In this document: positions 53,936 through 64,000 of the stretch, piece by piece
How the letters are laid out: each line of letters opens with the position of its first letter
Position numbering within the stretch: position 1 is the stretch's first letter
Assembly (NCBI GenBank): GCA_037903475.1
Contig: JBAJFG010000433.1
Location: 930,001 to 994,000, forward strand
DNA from: Ancylostoma caninum
Lineage: Eukaryota > Nematoda > Chromadorea > Rhabditida > Ancylostomatidae
Direction: 5' to 3'
DNA length: 64,000 bases
Translations under genes and position numbers: made by a program
Notes under the pieces: generated by a model
What the model saw: the letters and a program-made list of their open reading frames with translations, nothing else
Database searches by the model: none
Told to the model about the DNA's origin: nothing

Positions 53936-54988
53936 TCAGGCCGCTCGTGTCTGCGTCAGCTGGATTGTGGTCTGTTGCAACGTTACAGAAATTAGCTTTA
54001 GTTCGTTAGCTTCCATTTGCTCTTTCAACGTTGGGATTTTTTGTCGCTGATTTTCCACAAATATCGGCAGTTTTTTGGAAGACTTGATCCAGTAGAGAGC
54101 AATCTCGCTGTCTGACACTATGAATATCTCGCTTATGTTATATTGAGCTGTATTGATGATCGTGTTTGCTAGTCGAGTAGCCATAAGTATCCCAAGTAGT
54201 TTTAGCCTCGGAGTAGTTTGCCTATACACTTTTTTGGTGTAAGACGAGTTTTTCCGCTTATAAGTTCGGAAACTTCGCGAGAAGGCATACTTTGAATGTA
54301 GGCGCAGGTAGCCATCGCTACATCGCTTGCATCTGCGAACATCCAGAGGTATTTTCTTCCAGGCAAGGGCATAGGTGTCCTCTACTGATTGCTATAGCGG
54401 CATGATTGACCTCGCTGCAACGTTTCTATTCCTGTATTGAGTGTTTCACGCATCATTGTTTTTAAGCCGACCATAAGGGGAGCTGCGATACCAATTGGAT
54501 CGAAAATAGTGTTAATTTGGCTTCTGGCTAATATCCCTTTTTGTCAATCGTGTTTTCTGAGGGAAATCCGTAGTGACTGTGAATTGATCGGGAATGGTGT
54601 CGCATGTGACACCGAGAAATTTCATTAGCCTCTAGTTTATCGCAAGGCGAGATTTTGGAGTTCACTTCGCTTGAATTCGACACATATCCTGTAAATTCAT
54701 GCCAATTCTAGAGAAAAGCTGTTTTGTCTCGTGGTATTTTTGCACAGCTTCACCAACTGTCTCTGCATGAAGGAGAATGTTATCTACGTACAGATTCTGA
54801 GTAATTTCACGCGGCAGCTCCGAGTCTGAGGTTTTTATATATGTCAAAACGGCCATATTCAAAATACTCGGAGAAGCTATCACTCCAACTGGGAGCCTAT
54901 TTAATCTGTATACGATTATAATGTCCTTCGTTGGAGGATGGTCCACATTGTTGACCCACAGAAATTGGCACAAGTCTTTATTTGTTTA
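53936..54988 (-). pseudogene. RT C-terminal half and RNase H of the decayed BEL
   Basis: The RT part includes KDLCQFLWVNNVDHPPTKD and the catalytic box YVDNILLHAET. Then come KFLGVTCDTIPDQF, WMFADASDVAMATCAYI and the RNase H segment FIVSDSEIALYWI. The RT is split from its N-terminal half by the Helitron that starts at 54989. Confidence 0.85.
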
Positions 54989-55664
54989 CCAGTCTGGCCG
55001 TCCGGCTAACGCCGGACTTCCAGGCTTCTACTGATGCTCGCTTCGCTCGCATACTGCACGTTGAAAACAAATACAAAAGTGTGGATGGATTGATAAATCG
55101 TTGTCGACAACTTTGACGTCATCATGCCACCCAAAACCGAGTTATCGACCAGCTTTTCTAAAAAAACAGTTTGCAAACAAGCTTTTTGCGGAAAAAGTTG
55201 TTGACAGACTTGTTCCCATACCCGCGTAACATACGATGCAACATTTGAGGACACCAGGGCAATGGTTGCTATGGTACAGTTCTAGAAGAGCGTTTGCTTC
55301 CTATGAAGGACGATTGTGCAAGCCTCCATATCCACAGGGCCTACCTTGAGCAATTTTGTAGTGTAGAGCTGACAGATTGTCAGTGAAGAACGGGTTAAGA
55401 ACAAGTTCATACGGTCGACGACCTGTCGGCAAGGGAAAGAAAAGCAAGTTGTCGACAAGCTTTTGGGCGGACAAGTTGTCGACAAGCTTTTGGAAAAGCA
55501 AGTTTCAGATGCGATCAGATACTTGCTCGCCACATGCTTGTCGAAAAGTTGTTTTTGGGGTTCTGAGAATGTACGTCTAAGTGATTTAGGTAGGAGGGTC
55601 CGCCGAAACAGGATAAGCGTACCCGTAATACAGGATAGACTCGCCTAGCGAATTCCTATTACTC

Positions 55665-55980
55665 TTGGACGCCGGCGCACCCTTATCACACCGTTGGACC
55701 CGACTCCAGGCGTTTCCCCACTTTTGGACACCGGCGCACCCTTTTCACACCGTTGGACCCGACTCCAGGCGTTTCCCCAACATATCCACGCCACTGCACC
55801 CTAATCACACCGTTGGACCCGACTCGAGGCGTCCCCCCACTTTTTGGACGCCGGTGCACCCTTACCGCACCGTTGGACCCGACTCCAGGCGTTTCCCCAA
55901 CATATCCATGCCACTGCACCCTTATCACACCGTTGGACCCGACTCCAGGCGTTTCCCCATTTTCGGACGCCGGCGCATCC
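55665..55980 (+). repeat. 59-bp minisatellite, five to six units
   Basis: The unit is the same as at 29.5 kb. Two units carry a variant, CCAACATATCCACGCCACTG, in place of the CCACTTTTGGACGCCGG part. Copy number is low compared with the sister Helitron. Confidence 0.9.
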
Positions 55981-56116
55981 TCCACACTGCGGTGCACTCA
56001 CCACTCTCCACTTCTCCATTCTTTAGAGCTTCTCTGCATCCTTTGAACCTCACCATACCCGTCCCTATCATCTTGTTGACCTCGTAATCACCATCACTGA
56101 CCAATCAGGGAATTTC

Positions 56117-56121
<5 letters not shown>

Positions 56122-56161
<40 letters not shown>

Positions 56162-56172
56162 ACACACACACG
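56122..56172 (+). repeat. (CA)n microsatellite
   Basis: A nearly pure CA run with one TA interruption, near the TC terminus of the Helitron. Copy 2 has a shorter CA run at the same place (about 32893-32915). Confidence 0.95.
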
Positions 56173-56208
56173 TGGCAGTCGAAGTAAGCCCGTCATTATA
56201 AGTCATGA

Positions 56209-56620
56209 TTAGTCTCTTAGACGGATTTGGGTAAATGTGGCTTCAATGTCGCAAATTAGAATTATCTTTTGAAAACGTGTAGAAATGAGAATGTCGTGAA
56301 TTTTAATGACAAATGACTTTCCTTTGTGAATGACATCGACTTTCCCTTGTGAATGACATCGTTCAGGCAGAGTTGTCCTTTCTTTTTGAGGATGCATCAA
56401 AAACTATTCTCAAGGGAGGCTTTTTGTGTGATCTCCATACACCTGAGTGAGGCATATAGTAAACCCCTGCTGCATTTTGACTTGCACATTGGAATGGTTC
56501 GATTATATCCTCATCTGCATATTTTTGCATGAGGCTTTTATACCATTTTAACTGATCTGGGTTGTTGCGAAGGGCTAGTTGTAATGATTCCAGCCGTCTT
56601 ATCGCTAGAGAATAGTTGTT
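56209..56620 (-). pseudogene. RT N-terminal half of the decayed BEL
   Basis: Fragments read ILICDIEATFTQIRLRD, the palm strand with its catalytic Asp, preceded by broken upstream RT sequence. It is cut by the Helitron end at 56208. The continuation resumes at 54988. Confidence 0.8.
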
Positions 56621-56622
56621 CT

Positions 56623-57667
56623 CTAATTCAGCAACGTTTTCCTTGAGCGGAAATGCAGCAGTGATGACGTTATTCTCGAATGATATCTCCTGGGAATATT
56701 CCTCAAAGTATTTTTGAGCTTCTTCGTCTTCTTGGCACTCGTCTTGCGTAATTGCGAGTCCATCAAGTTCGACGATTTTTGGAGAAGCTCTCCCTTCGTA
56801 GTGGAACAGACGTTTGTGAGGTTGTGATACATTGCTTTAGTAGCTGCGGCTACATTACCGACTCCTCGACCGTAGATTGTTGGTCCGAATACTGTTTTTG
56901 CTACATGAAAGCCAGAAGGAGTTTGCATTCTGTTTGCTGGATTTGTAACCAAATCGTGGTAGTAATCTAGACCAACGAGTACGTGAGGATTTGGTGTTCC
57001 CACGAAGTTTGGTGTTTGCAAAAAGACATAGACTGTTTGTTTTCAGGAATTCTATGTCTTTTTGGCTCAGGTTTACTGAAGGAAATCCGTTCGTGATCAC
57101 TGGTTTAGTTCGGATAGACATATCGATTTCTTCTCCGAAAGCAGTACCTAGCCTGACTGGAACCATGTGGCTTTCAAAGCACTCAATATGCCCTCCTATT
57201 CCTGACATTGTGCAGATTTCAGTTGTATTTCTTGATAGGCCAAGACGTTCTGCAAGGTCCTCTTCTATAACGGTCTTCTGGGCGCCGGAATAGAAAAGGA
57301 ATAGAATCTTCTCGTATTCCCCTTTTTTGGCGTTCCAGATGTTACCCTCGGCTGTCATCAATATCAGCTGTTTGTTAGCGGAGGTGTGTTCGAATGAATT
57401 CATTCTGTTCCCCACTTGCGCGTTTGCTGGGCTTGGTTTCTGAAAGTCTCTACGCCTATTTTGGTCTCTGCCCTGCCAATTTCGTTGTTTTTGGTAGTTT
57501 TGTCTAATATTGGCTACTCTGTTCCTTTGATTGAAGTTCTGATTGTGCTGTGGTTGCTCATTCTTGAAGCAGACGCTTATATGGTGATTTTGTCCACATG
57601 TTGTACAGTCTGGTTTCTGGCAATCAAAACTGTTGTGACCGGATGAGCAAAGCAGCAACAGCAGCAA
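56623..57667 (-). pseudogene. Zinc knuckle, protease and linker of the decayed BEL
   Basis: The minus-strand frame has a knuckle (CQKPDCTTCGQNHHISVC), then a protease fold with ILFLFYSGAQKTVIEEDLAE, where the catalytic Asp of the usual D-[ST]-G is Tyr. A linker follows with NGFPSVNLSQKDIEFLKT, and VLVGLDYYHDLV after a shift. The lost Asp means the protease would be inactive. Confidence 0.85.
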
Positions 57668-57789
57668 TTTTGCTCTTTAGTATTATTTCGGCTTATGTCC
57701 GAATATGGCTTTATTTCGGCGAATGTTTTGATCCGTCACTTTTCTGCATTGCATTGACAAGTGATTGTTCTTTTGGCAGAATAAGCAGA

Positions 57790-59045
57790 TTACGCCAGAA
57801 GCGGATTGATATACTTATCCTTTGTTCGGTTGACCCCACTAAATTGTTTATGGCCGGGTCTGCTCTCGACATAACTTTTTGCCACAATCTCTTTCTTCAA
57901 GAGTGCCATCAGGTCATCAATGGTCTTTTTGTCTTCAGATTGGCTTGCCACGAGCACTGGCTTAACGATGTCCTCAGGGATTTTGGACAAGATAGTTTCG
58001 CACCACATTGGGTCGTATGTTTTTCTAACATCATATCCTGCAGAGATCATGTGATTGGTCAGCATCCTAATTTGGTCGAGAACACCTGAACAGCTGTCCG
58101 CTGAATTGGTTGCGGCTCTCATATTGAAAAGTTTCTGGACTATTTGCGATCTATTAGTGTGTAGTTGCAGTAGTTTTCCTTCAGAGTATCAATGATCCAT
58201 GTGTAGTTTTTAGGGACGAGTTTGATTCCCTTAATGACTGCTTGTGCCTTCCCACGTAAGCTTGCTTTGAGCAGTATTACTTTTTCCTTAAAGGCAATGT
58301 CTCAACTCATGTTGGTTATCGAGATATTCACAGATTCAGGTACAGCTCGAGGCGCTGATTCCAATGATGTGCTTGATGTCAGGAAACACCCTCGAAAACC
58401 CCTACTTTTAAGGCAAAATTAGATACAGGAGCGGACGAGTTTCCTAGCTGGGAAGCTAGGAAAAGCGGAGCTGAGAAGCTGAGATTACACATTAAAATGA
58501 ACTTCTGAGCATATCAAACAAACAAACATTTTCGTGTTGAAAAACCATGCCGCACCCTCAGCAAGCTCTTGCTGCGGAATGAACCCTCTCGTCCACTGGC
58601 CAGAAACCGGTAACTTATGGTGTTTTCGACGTTTCCGCGAAACTTAAAGTACATTTTTGTGCTAAGTATGTTCGACTGAGATGGGAATCTCGAATGCGAC
58701 CCATGAGCTGAGACACTGCCTTTAACGTCTAGTTCATTGCAGTTATGTATGCGGGCTTCGAGAATGGCCCAGTATTCAGGAAACTTATCGGGATTCCCGT
58801 AGAACTTAGGTAGTGTTGCCTGCGGAGGTTTGATGGACCGTACGTTTGTTCTGGTTACTTCAGCTTGAATTGCTGCTCTTGTATTGGATGCTGGATCTTG
58901 GGAGCAGGACGGTATGGAATCAATTTGTATGCTACTTCCCTCAGTATCGCCATCCTGGATTTCTATGCCCTCACGCTCGTCACCGCTATTGTATTCATCA
59001 CGCTGCGGTCTTGTAGTTTTATAACTGTCGTCTGTCGTCCGGCGC
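57790..59045 (-). pseudogene. Gag of the decayed BEL
   Basis: The DUF1759-type region reads LPKFYGNPDKFPEYWAILEA then RIHNCNELDVK. The TTAA MITE (58292-58721) sits within the VK codons, after which EKVILLKASLRGKAQAVIKG and CETILSKIPEDIVKPVLVAS follow with shifts. The upstream part NSGDEREGIEIQDGDTEGSS reaches about 59045, where CR1-like sequence begins. Confidence 0.85.
58292..58721. mobile_element. TTAA-type (piggyBac-like) MITE inside Gag
   Basis: The 430-bp element has imperfect inverted ends AGGCAATGTCTCAACTCATG and CATGAGCTGAGACACTGCCT, flanked by TTAA on both sides (58288-58291, 58722-58725). Removing one TTAA and the element leaves gag codons continuous, so the borders are certain. 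The TTAA duplication is specific to piggyBac-type transposition. It encodes nothing. Confidence 0.92.
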
Positions 59046-59070
59046 GGTCGATATTGCGCCAGCTCTGATC

Positions 59071-59663
59071 ATGCCTTCCACTCGGAAAACTACATCCAGC
59101 CAGGCTGCAAGCAACTCCAAAACAACGAAGGCCAATCCAATATCTTCTTCCACTTCATCAACAGCCGCTGCCTCTCTGGAATCTGCGAAAGAGGAGGTAA
59201 CCCTTAGGCATAGGTCAATACTGAACGACAAGGCCCCTGAGGCTCTTCCTCTCTTGGATCAATTATGCTGAGGCTCGATCCTCGCGAAATAATTGAATCC
59301 GAGAAAAGGGCAAGGTCCATTGTCATCGCAGGTGTTGCCGAAGCCGAAGGGGAGCTCGTTCCAATTGATAGGCAGGCTCACACTGAAGCTATGACCTGCA
59401 GTGTGCTGAACGCCCTTGGAGTAGAAGCGTGCCCAACTGAAATATACGGAATGGGCGACTACTCTGAGGGCAAAGTCCGGCTGATAAAGAGTGTGTTGCC
59501 TTCGGAGAGATTTTTCCACCAGGCACTGCGTAATGCTCCTACGTTGCGGAACCTACGCGGCTTTGACCGCATCTTTATTCGACGGTCAATGACACGCGAA
59601 GAGCGTGAAAAGGAAAAAGATCTCCGAAGGCAAGCCCACGAGTTGAATGCTAAAGAACAATAA
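59071..59663 (+). pseudogene. CR1-like non-LTR element, ORF1-type region
   Basis: Frames read MPSTRKTTSSQAASNSKTTK and EEVTLRHRSILNDKAPEALP. After a frame change they read KRARSIVIAGVAEAEGELVP, VNALGV-like text (SVLNALGVEACPTEIYGMGD), RLIKSVLPSERFFHQALRNA and FIRRSMTREEREKEKDLRRQ. The last part, with a variable head and an R-R-S-M-T-x-E-E-R end, is common upstream of the endonuclease in nematode CR1-type elements. One frameshift separates the two blocks near 59265. Confidence 0.7.
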
Positions 59664-59805
59664 TGGTGCTAAAATCTACGTTGTATACAGGTATCAGATA
59701 GTCAAAGTTTCTGACATTCCGGAAATCAAAGGTGCCACTTCAAAAAACCATTACTAACGCAAGGTCTACCGTCTCTTCTATGTTTATTACTAAATAGTAG
59801 AAGCC

Positions 59806-60735
59806 TTATGAATAAAATGTCAGAACTTCACTGCCTGATATCTGTGCGTAAACCCTCCATAATTTTTATCACCGAGTCTTGGCTTAGCACCAAATTTGCC
59901 GATGCCGAAATTACTTCCGATCTACCCTATTCCTTGCTACGTAAGGATCGCTCACGTAGAAAGGGGGGGGGGTGGGCTCTGTGTTCTGATTCGTGACGAT
60001 CTTGTATTTGAAAAAATTGATTTTAATCCCAATGGAATTTTTGAATCGATAGTGTTTGACCTCTACTCCGAAGCCATGCGTCGCCATCGATTTATTCTAG
60101 TTTACCGTCCCAGTAGCAAAAGTGAAGATGATGATGATCTCATTGTTTGGCTATCGGACATGACATCCTCAGGTCACCGTCTTAGGCGATATCAATGACT
60201 GTAACTGGGAACTCAGGCATGCCAAAACGGCTGCTTCCAAAATTTCCTCGATCTTTTGATTCCCTTGGGATCGAGCAACTCGTACATTATCCTACTCGCA
60301 ACTCATCAACTTTAGATATCATTGTTTCTTCAAGTGATTTCGTAGCTGTTGAGGGAATCCTGCCTCCACTAGGCTGCTCTGATCACAACATAGTTTTATT
60401 TGGCATTCGTATGGAACACATAAAATCAGTCAATGCCATGCAACTCGACTTCTATTCCGCGAATTTTGAGGGAATTACTGCTGAACTGTCATCCATCAAT
60501 TGGTATGAGGTATTCTCAAACTATATTGATGTCGATGACGTTTACTTTCGGTTCGTTACAATCGTTCATGATCTGCTCGAGCGTTTTGTACCCTCTAGAT
60601 TGCCCGTTTACTCTAATAGAGTGGTTCATTGGTTTTGCTTCTGTCAGAAGAGGCGAACAGACAGCGTTTATTACGACCTTGCGTGGAATAAGCGAAATGT
60701 GGGTATCTGCCAAAAGGTGGGCCCCGCCTTCTAGG
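59806..60735 (+). pseudogene. CR1-like endonuclease and truncated RT start
   Basis: The AP-endonuclease fold is readable as CLISVRKPSIIFITESWLS, GGGVCVLIRDDLVF (across a shift at a run of nine G), LGDIN, QLVHYPTRNSSTLDIIVSSS and GCSDHN. The catalytic ESW, GD.N and SDH motifs are preserved. The RT N-terminus follows (INWYEVFSNYIDVDDVYFRF) and stops near 60735. The central RT is missing. A related RT tail at 63160-63361 may be the same copy, split by later events. Confidence 0.75.
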
Positions 60736-61626
60736 GGCCCTTGATATGGATGAGGTCATCATCGGGGCGGTGATAAAACGTGAGCGACAGAAAAAAGTAT
60801 ATTTGATGAGAAACAGCCTATATATGGTTCTCGAGTCATTTTACACCAACTTGTGTACCCATGGTATTAATACCATTAAAACGCATACCCCACGAAAGAT
60901 CTGCACATGCTCGCAGTGAACCCACTCTGTTCCCGCAGTGGATCCGCACAGGTTTGTTGAATATATCCAGACTAGCGATCCAAAGAGGACAAAACCCATT
61001 TTTATTGAGCAAGGTCTGCTCATCACTAAACGTGGCAACAGTGTTCATTAGAGGGCATATGTGTCGCAGGTTAAGCACTAACCGACAATTCTCTTGTTCA
61101 AAATCCATTTCGCCTGTTTTTCTCGCCATAATTAGCTGCCACGAAAGCAAAACGATTACTGATTTAACTGCGCCCTATCTAGCTGCTAACATTTTTATGG
61201 ACCTCCAGAATTCTAGGCCCACCTCCCGAACTATGATTTTGTTTTCGAGGAATTTCATGACCATCAAAGTTGGAAGCTCATATCTATCTAGATGCGTTTT
61301 CTAGTCACATGTGCCTACAACACTATTCCCTACCAAATGCAAATAACACCAAATCCGGCTCCTGTACTTTTGGGGTAGCTTCTAAAATAATGGAGTTATG
61401 AAATTCGAAATCTTCATTACTAGGTTGCGGCCGCTTGTTTTGTGAATACCTAATATTTAATGAAGTGGCCTCTCAGAGTAAGGACAGCATTGGAGACTTT
61501 GGATTATCAGTAAAGAATCGACTAAATTCGAAACGCACATTGATTTTGCAACAAGCGTTCTGTATAATGTCCACCTACATTTCGCAATGTTCTTTCAAAT
61601 AAACTCAGAGGATTTTGATGTTGTAT
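60736..61626. other. Unassigned stretch
   Basis: No gene was recognised. Open frames on both strands at 60836-61300 lack motifs. The words CCCGCAGTGGATCCGCACAGG near 60932 resemble the GC-rich MITE interior at 3.5-3.9 kb. Confidence 0.35.
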
Positions 61627-61799
61627 TGTAAATAACTGTAAATATAAAATCTGCTTTAGCCATAGTGTAAGTCTTCTATTCTTTTTGCTTTGAAATCCAA
61701 GCTAAATGCCTTAGATTCTACTCAGTGTAATGTAGTTATTCCCATGCCTATCGTTAATTCTTTGTTTTCAGAACACCACGTCTTCGCCCGTGCCATCTA
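61627..61799 (+). repeat. Direct repeat, left copy, before the helicase fragment
   Basis: The 173 bp are matched by 62686-62956. The shared start is TGTAAATAACTGTAAATATA, and the shared end is CCACGTCTTCGCCCGTGCC. It lacks about 95 bp present in the right copy. The section GTAAAT...TTTGTTTTCAG has intron-like ends. Confidence 0.8.
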
Positions 61800-62563
61800 T
61801 TCGGCGCAGGTTAGGAAACACATGGAAAGTTTTTCTTTTAGACGAATCCTCAATGATTCCAGAGGCCGCTCTAATGTCCATGTTTTCACGATTTCAGAGA
61901 ACACGTTTCACGTTAATAGGGGACAGTAAGCAGCTGCCTCCGTACATCGGGGTACGCAACATCCCCGTAGCTGTAGAGGTGAGTTCGAGGTCAGTGCTGG
62001 AACTAGCGTGCAGGTACACAGTGTGCACGGTGAGTACCGTATACCGTCCACACGTAGAAATGATAAGGTTAAACTCAGACCTCTTCTATGAAGGTGAGCT
62101 CATTTGTGGAACTCCGCCACACATGCGAAGAGCCCTACTATCCAGACTACGGATGCCCAATCCAACAATTCCGATGGTGGATGTACCCAGCCAATCAGTG
62201 AAGTCCGTTACAGGTTCACACAGCAATGTCGTGGAAGCCAACACGGTAAACGTGCTGGTGCGCCTCTTGATTACACGTGGATTCGCTCCACAGGATATTT
62301 TAGTGATCTGTTTATACAGAGATCAGAAATTCCTCTGCCAATCTTTGTTACAGGACACAGCTGTCACTGTGGGGACCGTGGACAGCGCTCAAGGATCAGA
62401 GCGATCAGTGGTCATCCTCTGTACAACGAGGACCTCGCTCGAACAAGAATCAAAGGCCGCCTTCTTCTCAGACGCAAAACGGCTGAATGTGGCACTTTCA
62501 CGTGCCAAAGACAATATGTTCGTAACAGGGTCAATCAAACGCTTGCAGGATGCCGCCACATAG
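61772..62563 (+). pseudogene. UPF1-like superfamily 1 helicase, C-terminal part
   Basis: The frame is open from a splice-acceptor-like TTTGTTTTCAG at 61771 to TAG at 62563, giving 263 codons. It holds motif II (VFLLDESSM), motif III (LIGDSKQLPP), RecA2 segments with ILVICLYRDQKFLCQSLL, motif V (TVGTVDSAQGSERSVVILC) and motif VI (RLNVALSRAKDNMFVTGS). That order is typical of the UPF1/SMG2-ZNFX1-ERI-6/7 (AAA_12) group of RNA/DNA helicases. The Walker A motif and everything before it are missing. It could be the last exon of a gene whose 5' part lies elsewhere, or a fragment captured by a mobile element, as the flanking direct repeats suggest. No internal stop or shift is seen, so decay is recent or absent. 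Confidence 0.85.
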
Positions 62564-62674
62564 TCCGCGATCGTCGCATGGTGCAAGGACAGAATCCTGG
62601 TCACGGATCTACATTTCTTCGACAGCACAATGCGAGCCCCACTACAACTCTGAGTCCGAGGACGGACTCTCATT

Positions 62675-62685
62675 AAAGGGGGAGA
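62675..62685 (+). other. Polypurine-tract-like sequence
   Basis: AAAGGGGGAGA stands directly before the right direct repeat, which begins TGTG. This is the arrangement of a polypurine tract and 3' LTR. A chance purine run cannot be excluded. Confidence 0.45.
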
Positions 62686-62956
62686 TGTGAATAACTGTAA
62701 ATATAAAATCTGGCTTTAGCCATAGTGTAAGTCTGCTATTCTTTTTGCTTTGAATTCCAAGCTAAATGCCCTAGAGTCTACTCCATTCTAGTGTAATGTA
62801 GTTATTCCCTTGCCTATAGTTAAATCTTTGTTTTCAGACCGGTGAACTTCGGCCGCGCCAAGACACTGTATAAGGAGAGGAGGAGCCCAATCGAGGACGG
62901 CAATGGAGCAGAGAGGTCAACGTCTGGGCACCACCACGTCTTCGCCCGTGCCGTCT
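62686..62956 (+). repeat. Direct repeat, right copy (LTR-like)
   Basis: The 271 bp are homologous to 61627-61799, with an extra internal part of about 95 bp (ACCGGTGAACTTCGGCCGCG onward). The start is directly after an A/G run, which would suit a 3' LTR. Ends TGT...CTA are not standard, and no target duplication was found. Confidence 0.7.
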
Positions 62957-63159
62957 AGCCGTTCGATGTCCTGGCCGAACATTCATGGCCATCTTCCATA
63001 TTTGTGTCGCTCATAATCGTCTTGCCTTCTGTATTTGATGTGAATAAGGATAAATTCTGAGTAATGAGAATCTTGTGTATGGCATGCCAGAGGCTGTTTT
63101 TGGGACTAAAATGGTACGATCATAAAGAGGGTGATCGTATCCATTACTGTATAACTCTA

Positions 63160-63361
63160 CGTGCTCCCTCATATTGAGCACTGTTCCCAGGTTTGGAACC
63201 CATTTACCAAAACGTTGCAGCGAAAGGTTGAAAAGGTACAGCAAGTCTTTACCAGAATAGAATTTCACGAGACTTTTCCTGACCCAGACTACTCGCTGCC
63301 AAACTATACGGGAAGAACGAAGATCCTAGCTCTCAAGAGTTTGTTGCCGAATCTTCAATGA
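63160..63361 (+). pseudogene. CR1-like reverse transcriptase C-terminal fragment
   Basis: The frame reads LPHIEHCSQVWNPFTKTLQR, KVEKVQQVFTRIEF, DYSLPNYTGRTKILALKSLL. The pattern I-E-x-C-S-x-V-W-x-P...K-V-Q-x-x-F-T followed by Y-x-x-R-x-x-x-L-x-L is that of the tail of CR1/Jockey-group polymerases. It is truncated upstream. Confidence 0.75.
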
Positions 63362-64000
63362 TTTAGAATTTTGCTTCCGATTTCTTCGCATGTACCTGAA
63401 ATGGAAAGCCAGTAAATATTGGAGGTTCACAGCTAGTTGCGCTCGAGTAGCAGGGCTTTCACTGCACTATGAGAGATTTAAGCCATCCTCCGTGGTGCTC
63501 GATGGTAAAAGAATTAGCAAGTGTACTCCTTTCTCCAAATGTTGGCATTCTTCGACCAAGGTTGCGTGAACTATATCTTCTAAATATCCTAGGCATCAGT
63601 GACTTTTAGTTTCTATTTGTTTTGTCAAACTACCAAACACTTTTCTCTTTTTAGCCCCTTTCGCCAGTGAGAAGTTACAACTCCCACTGCTACCACCCGT
63701 GGGTGAATTTCAATCTGTTTTTTAACTGTATCGCATGTCATTCACTGTTTTACAGGTTTTTGTTGCCCCCTTTCGTTTTCGCGGGTATTTCTATGTGTGA
63801 AGATATCTGGCACATCTTGGGACAAACTGTCCTAAAAAAACTTATAGAATGCGACTTATCCTCTCTAGGTTTTATATTACTGCCAGTGTCATTGTTGATT
63901 GCATTGATTTTATTGAATAACCTGCATGACATGACCGATTCTGCCGTATGATTTTATTGCTGGAGTACAAGACAATGTCGGTGTCGTTTGTTTTGCTCTG
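63362..64000. other. Downstream of the RT tail, otherwise unassigned
   Basis: Broken traces (CTPFSKCWHSSTKVA near 63520) may extend the CR1-like tail, but I cannot support more. No host exon was recognised. Confidence 0.35.

Larger units (their letters stand above)
54989..56208 (-). mobile_element. Helitron family A, copy 3, inside the RT of the decayed BEL
   Basis: The minus-strand 5' end is A|TCATGACTTATAATGACGG (56208). The 3' end is the hairpin AGTCCGGCGTTAGCCGGAC, seven bases, and CTGG|T (54989). Internal parts match copy 2, for example TTTAGGTAGGAGGGTCCGCC. It carries only five to six 59-bp units (55665-55980) and a CA microsatellite (56122-56172). A lineage-specific stretch at 55120-55560 contains repeated AAGTTGTCGACAAGCTTTTG words. 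The flanking RT codons show it inserted into an older element. Confidence 0.85.
49900..59045 (-). mobile_element. Decayed BEL/Pao element with envelope, opposite orientation
   Basis: Minus-strand order from high to low coordinates is Gag, zinc knuckle, protease, RT, RNase H, integrase, phlebovirus-type envelope, zinc-knuckle ORF. All parts carry frameshifts and stops. It is not a copy of the element at 34916: the proteins are clearly diverged. No LTRs were recognised. It was later hit by a Helitron (54989-56208) and a TTAA MITE (58292-58721), and at its 5' side a CR1-like element adjoins it near 59050. It cannot be active. Confidence 0.88.

Noticed and set aside
60836..61304. Frames on both strands between the CR1-like and helicase parts
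   Set aside because: Neither strand shows motifs or neighbouring exons, and they do not connect to the helicase.

Overview
The window is eukaryotic, repeat-rich nuclear DNA, most likely from a parasitic strongylid (hookworm-like) nematode. This rests on TTTTCAG-type 3' splice sites, introns of 47 and 54 bp inside a conserved gene, BEL/Pao elements with a phlebovirus-type envelope, RTE- and CR1-like non-LTR retroelements, mariner relics and Helitron ends of nematode type. The genus is an inference, not read from the sequence.

One host gene can be followed. Five minus-strand exons (48608-48465, 48417-48296, 48241-48171, 24504-24368, 10974-10858) join in phase and encode 197 codons of an M1-family zinc aminopeptidase, from the end of the catalytic domain into the C-terminal helical domain. 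Two of its introns are very large (23,666 and 13,393 bp). Nearly everything else between 10.9 and 48.2 kb is transposon sequence lying in these introns. The zinc-binding exons upstream and the last exons downstream were not found.

The clearest mobile element is an almost intact BEL/Pao retrotransposon (34916-46212, plus strand) inside the 23.7-kb intron. It has near-identical LTRs, a 5-bp target duplication (AATAG), a primer-binding site and a polypurine tract. One reading frame runs gag-protease-RT-RNase H-integrase-envelope, and a separate third ORF after env carries coiled coil and zinc knuckles. A 920-bp TA-flanked transposon has landed in the RNase H codons. A second, diverged and decayed BEL/Pao element lies in the opposite orientation (about 49.9-59.0 kb). 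It also keeps an envelope and, after it, the remains of the zinc-knuckle ORF.

Region by region. 0-5 kb: unassigned DNA, a small Helitron, a foldback MITE, and a repeat with a TA-flanked MITE. 5-6.5 kb: a Helitron end with a 59-bp minisatellite and a captured RT tail. 8.2-10.3 kb: nested inverted repeats. 10.9-24.4 kb: M1 exons flanking several Helitron-like elements that carry about 60-bp minisatellite arrays, with hAT-like and mariner insertions. 25.6-28.7 kb: a TTAA-type MITE and an RTE relic. 29.0-32.95 kb: a Helitron swollen by about 56 copies of a 59-bp repeat. 33.5-35.0 kb: a tandem duplication that copied the BEL 5' end. 34.9-46.2 kb: BEL. 48.2-48.6 kb: M1 exons. 49.9-59 kb: decayed BEL with a Helitron and a TTAA MITE inside it. 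59-64 kb: CR1-like pieces and a UPF1-like helicase fragment bounded by long direct repeats.
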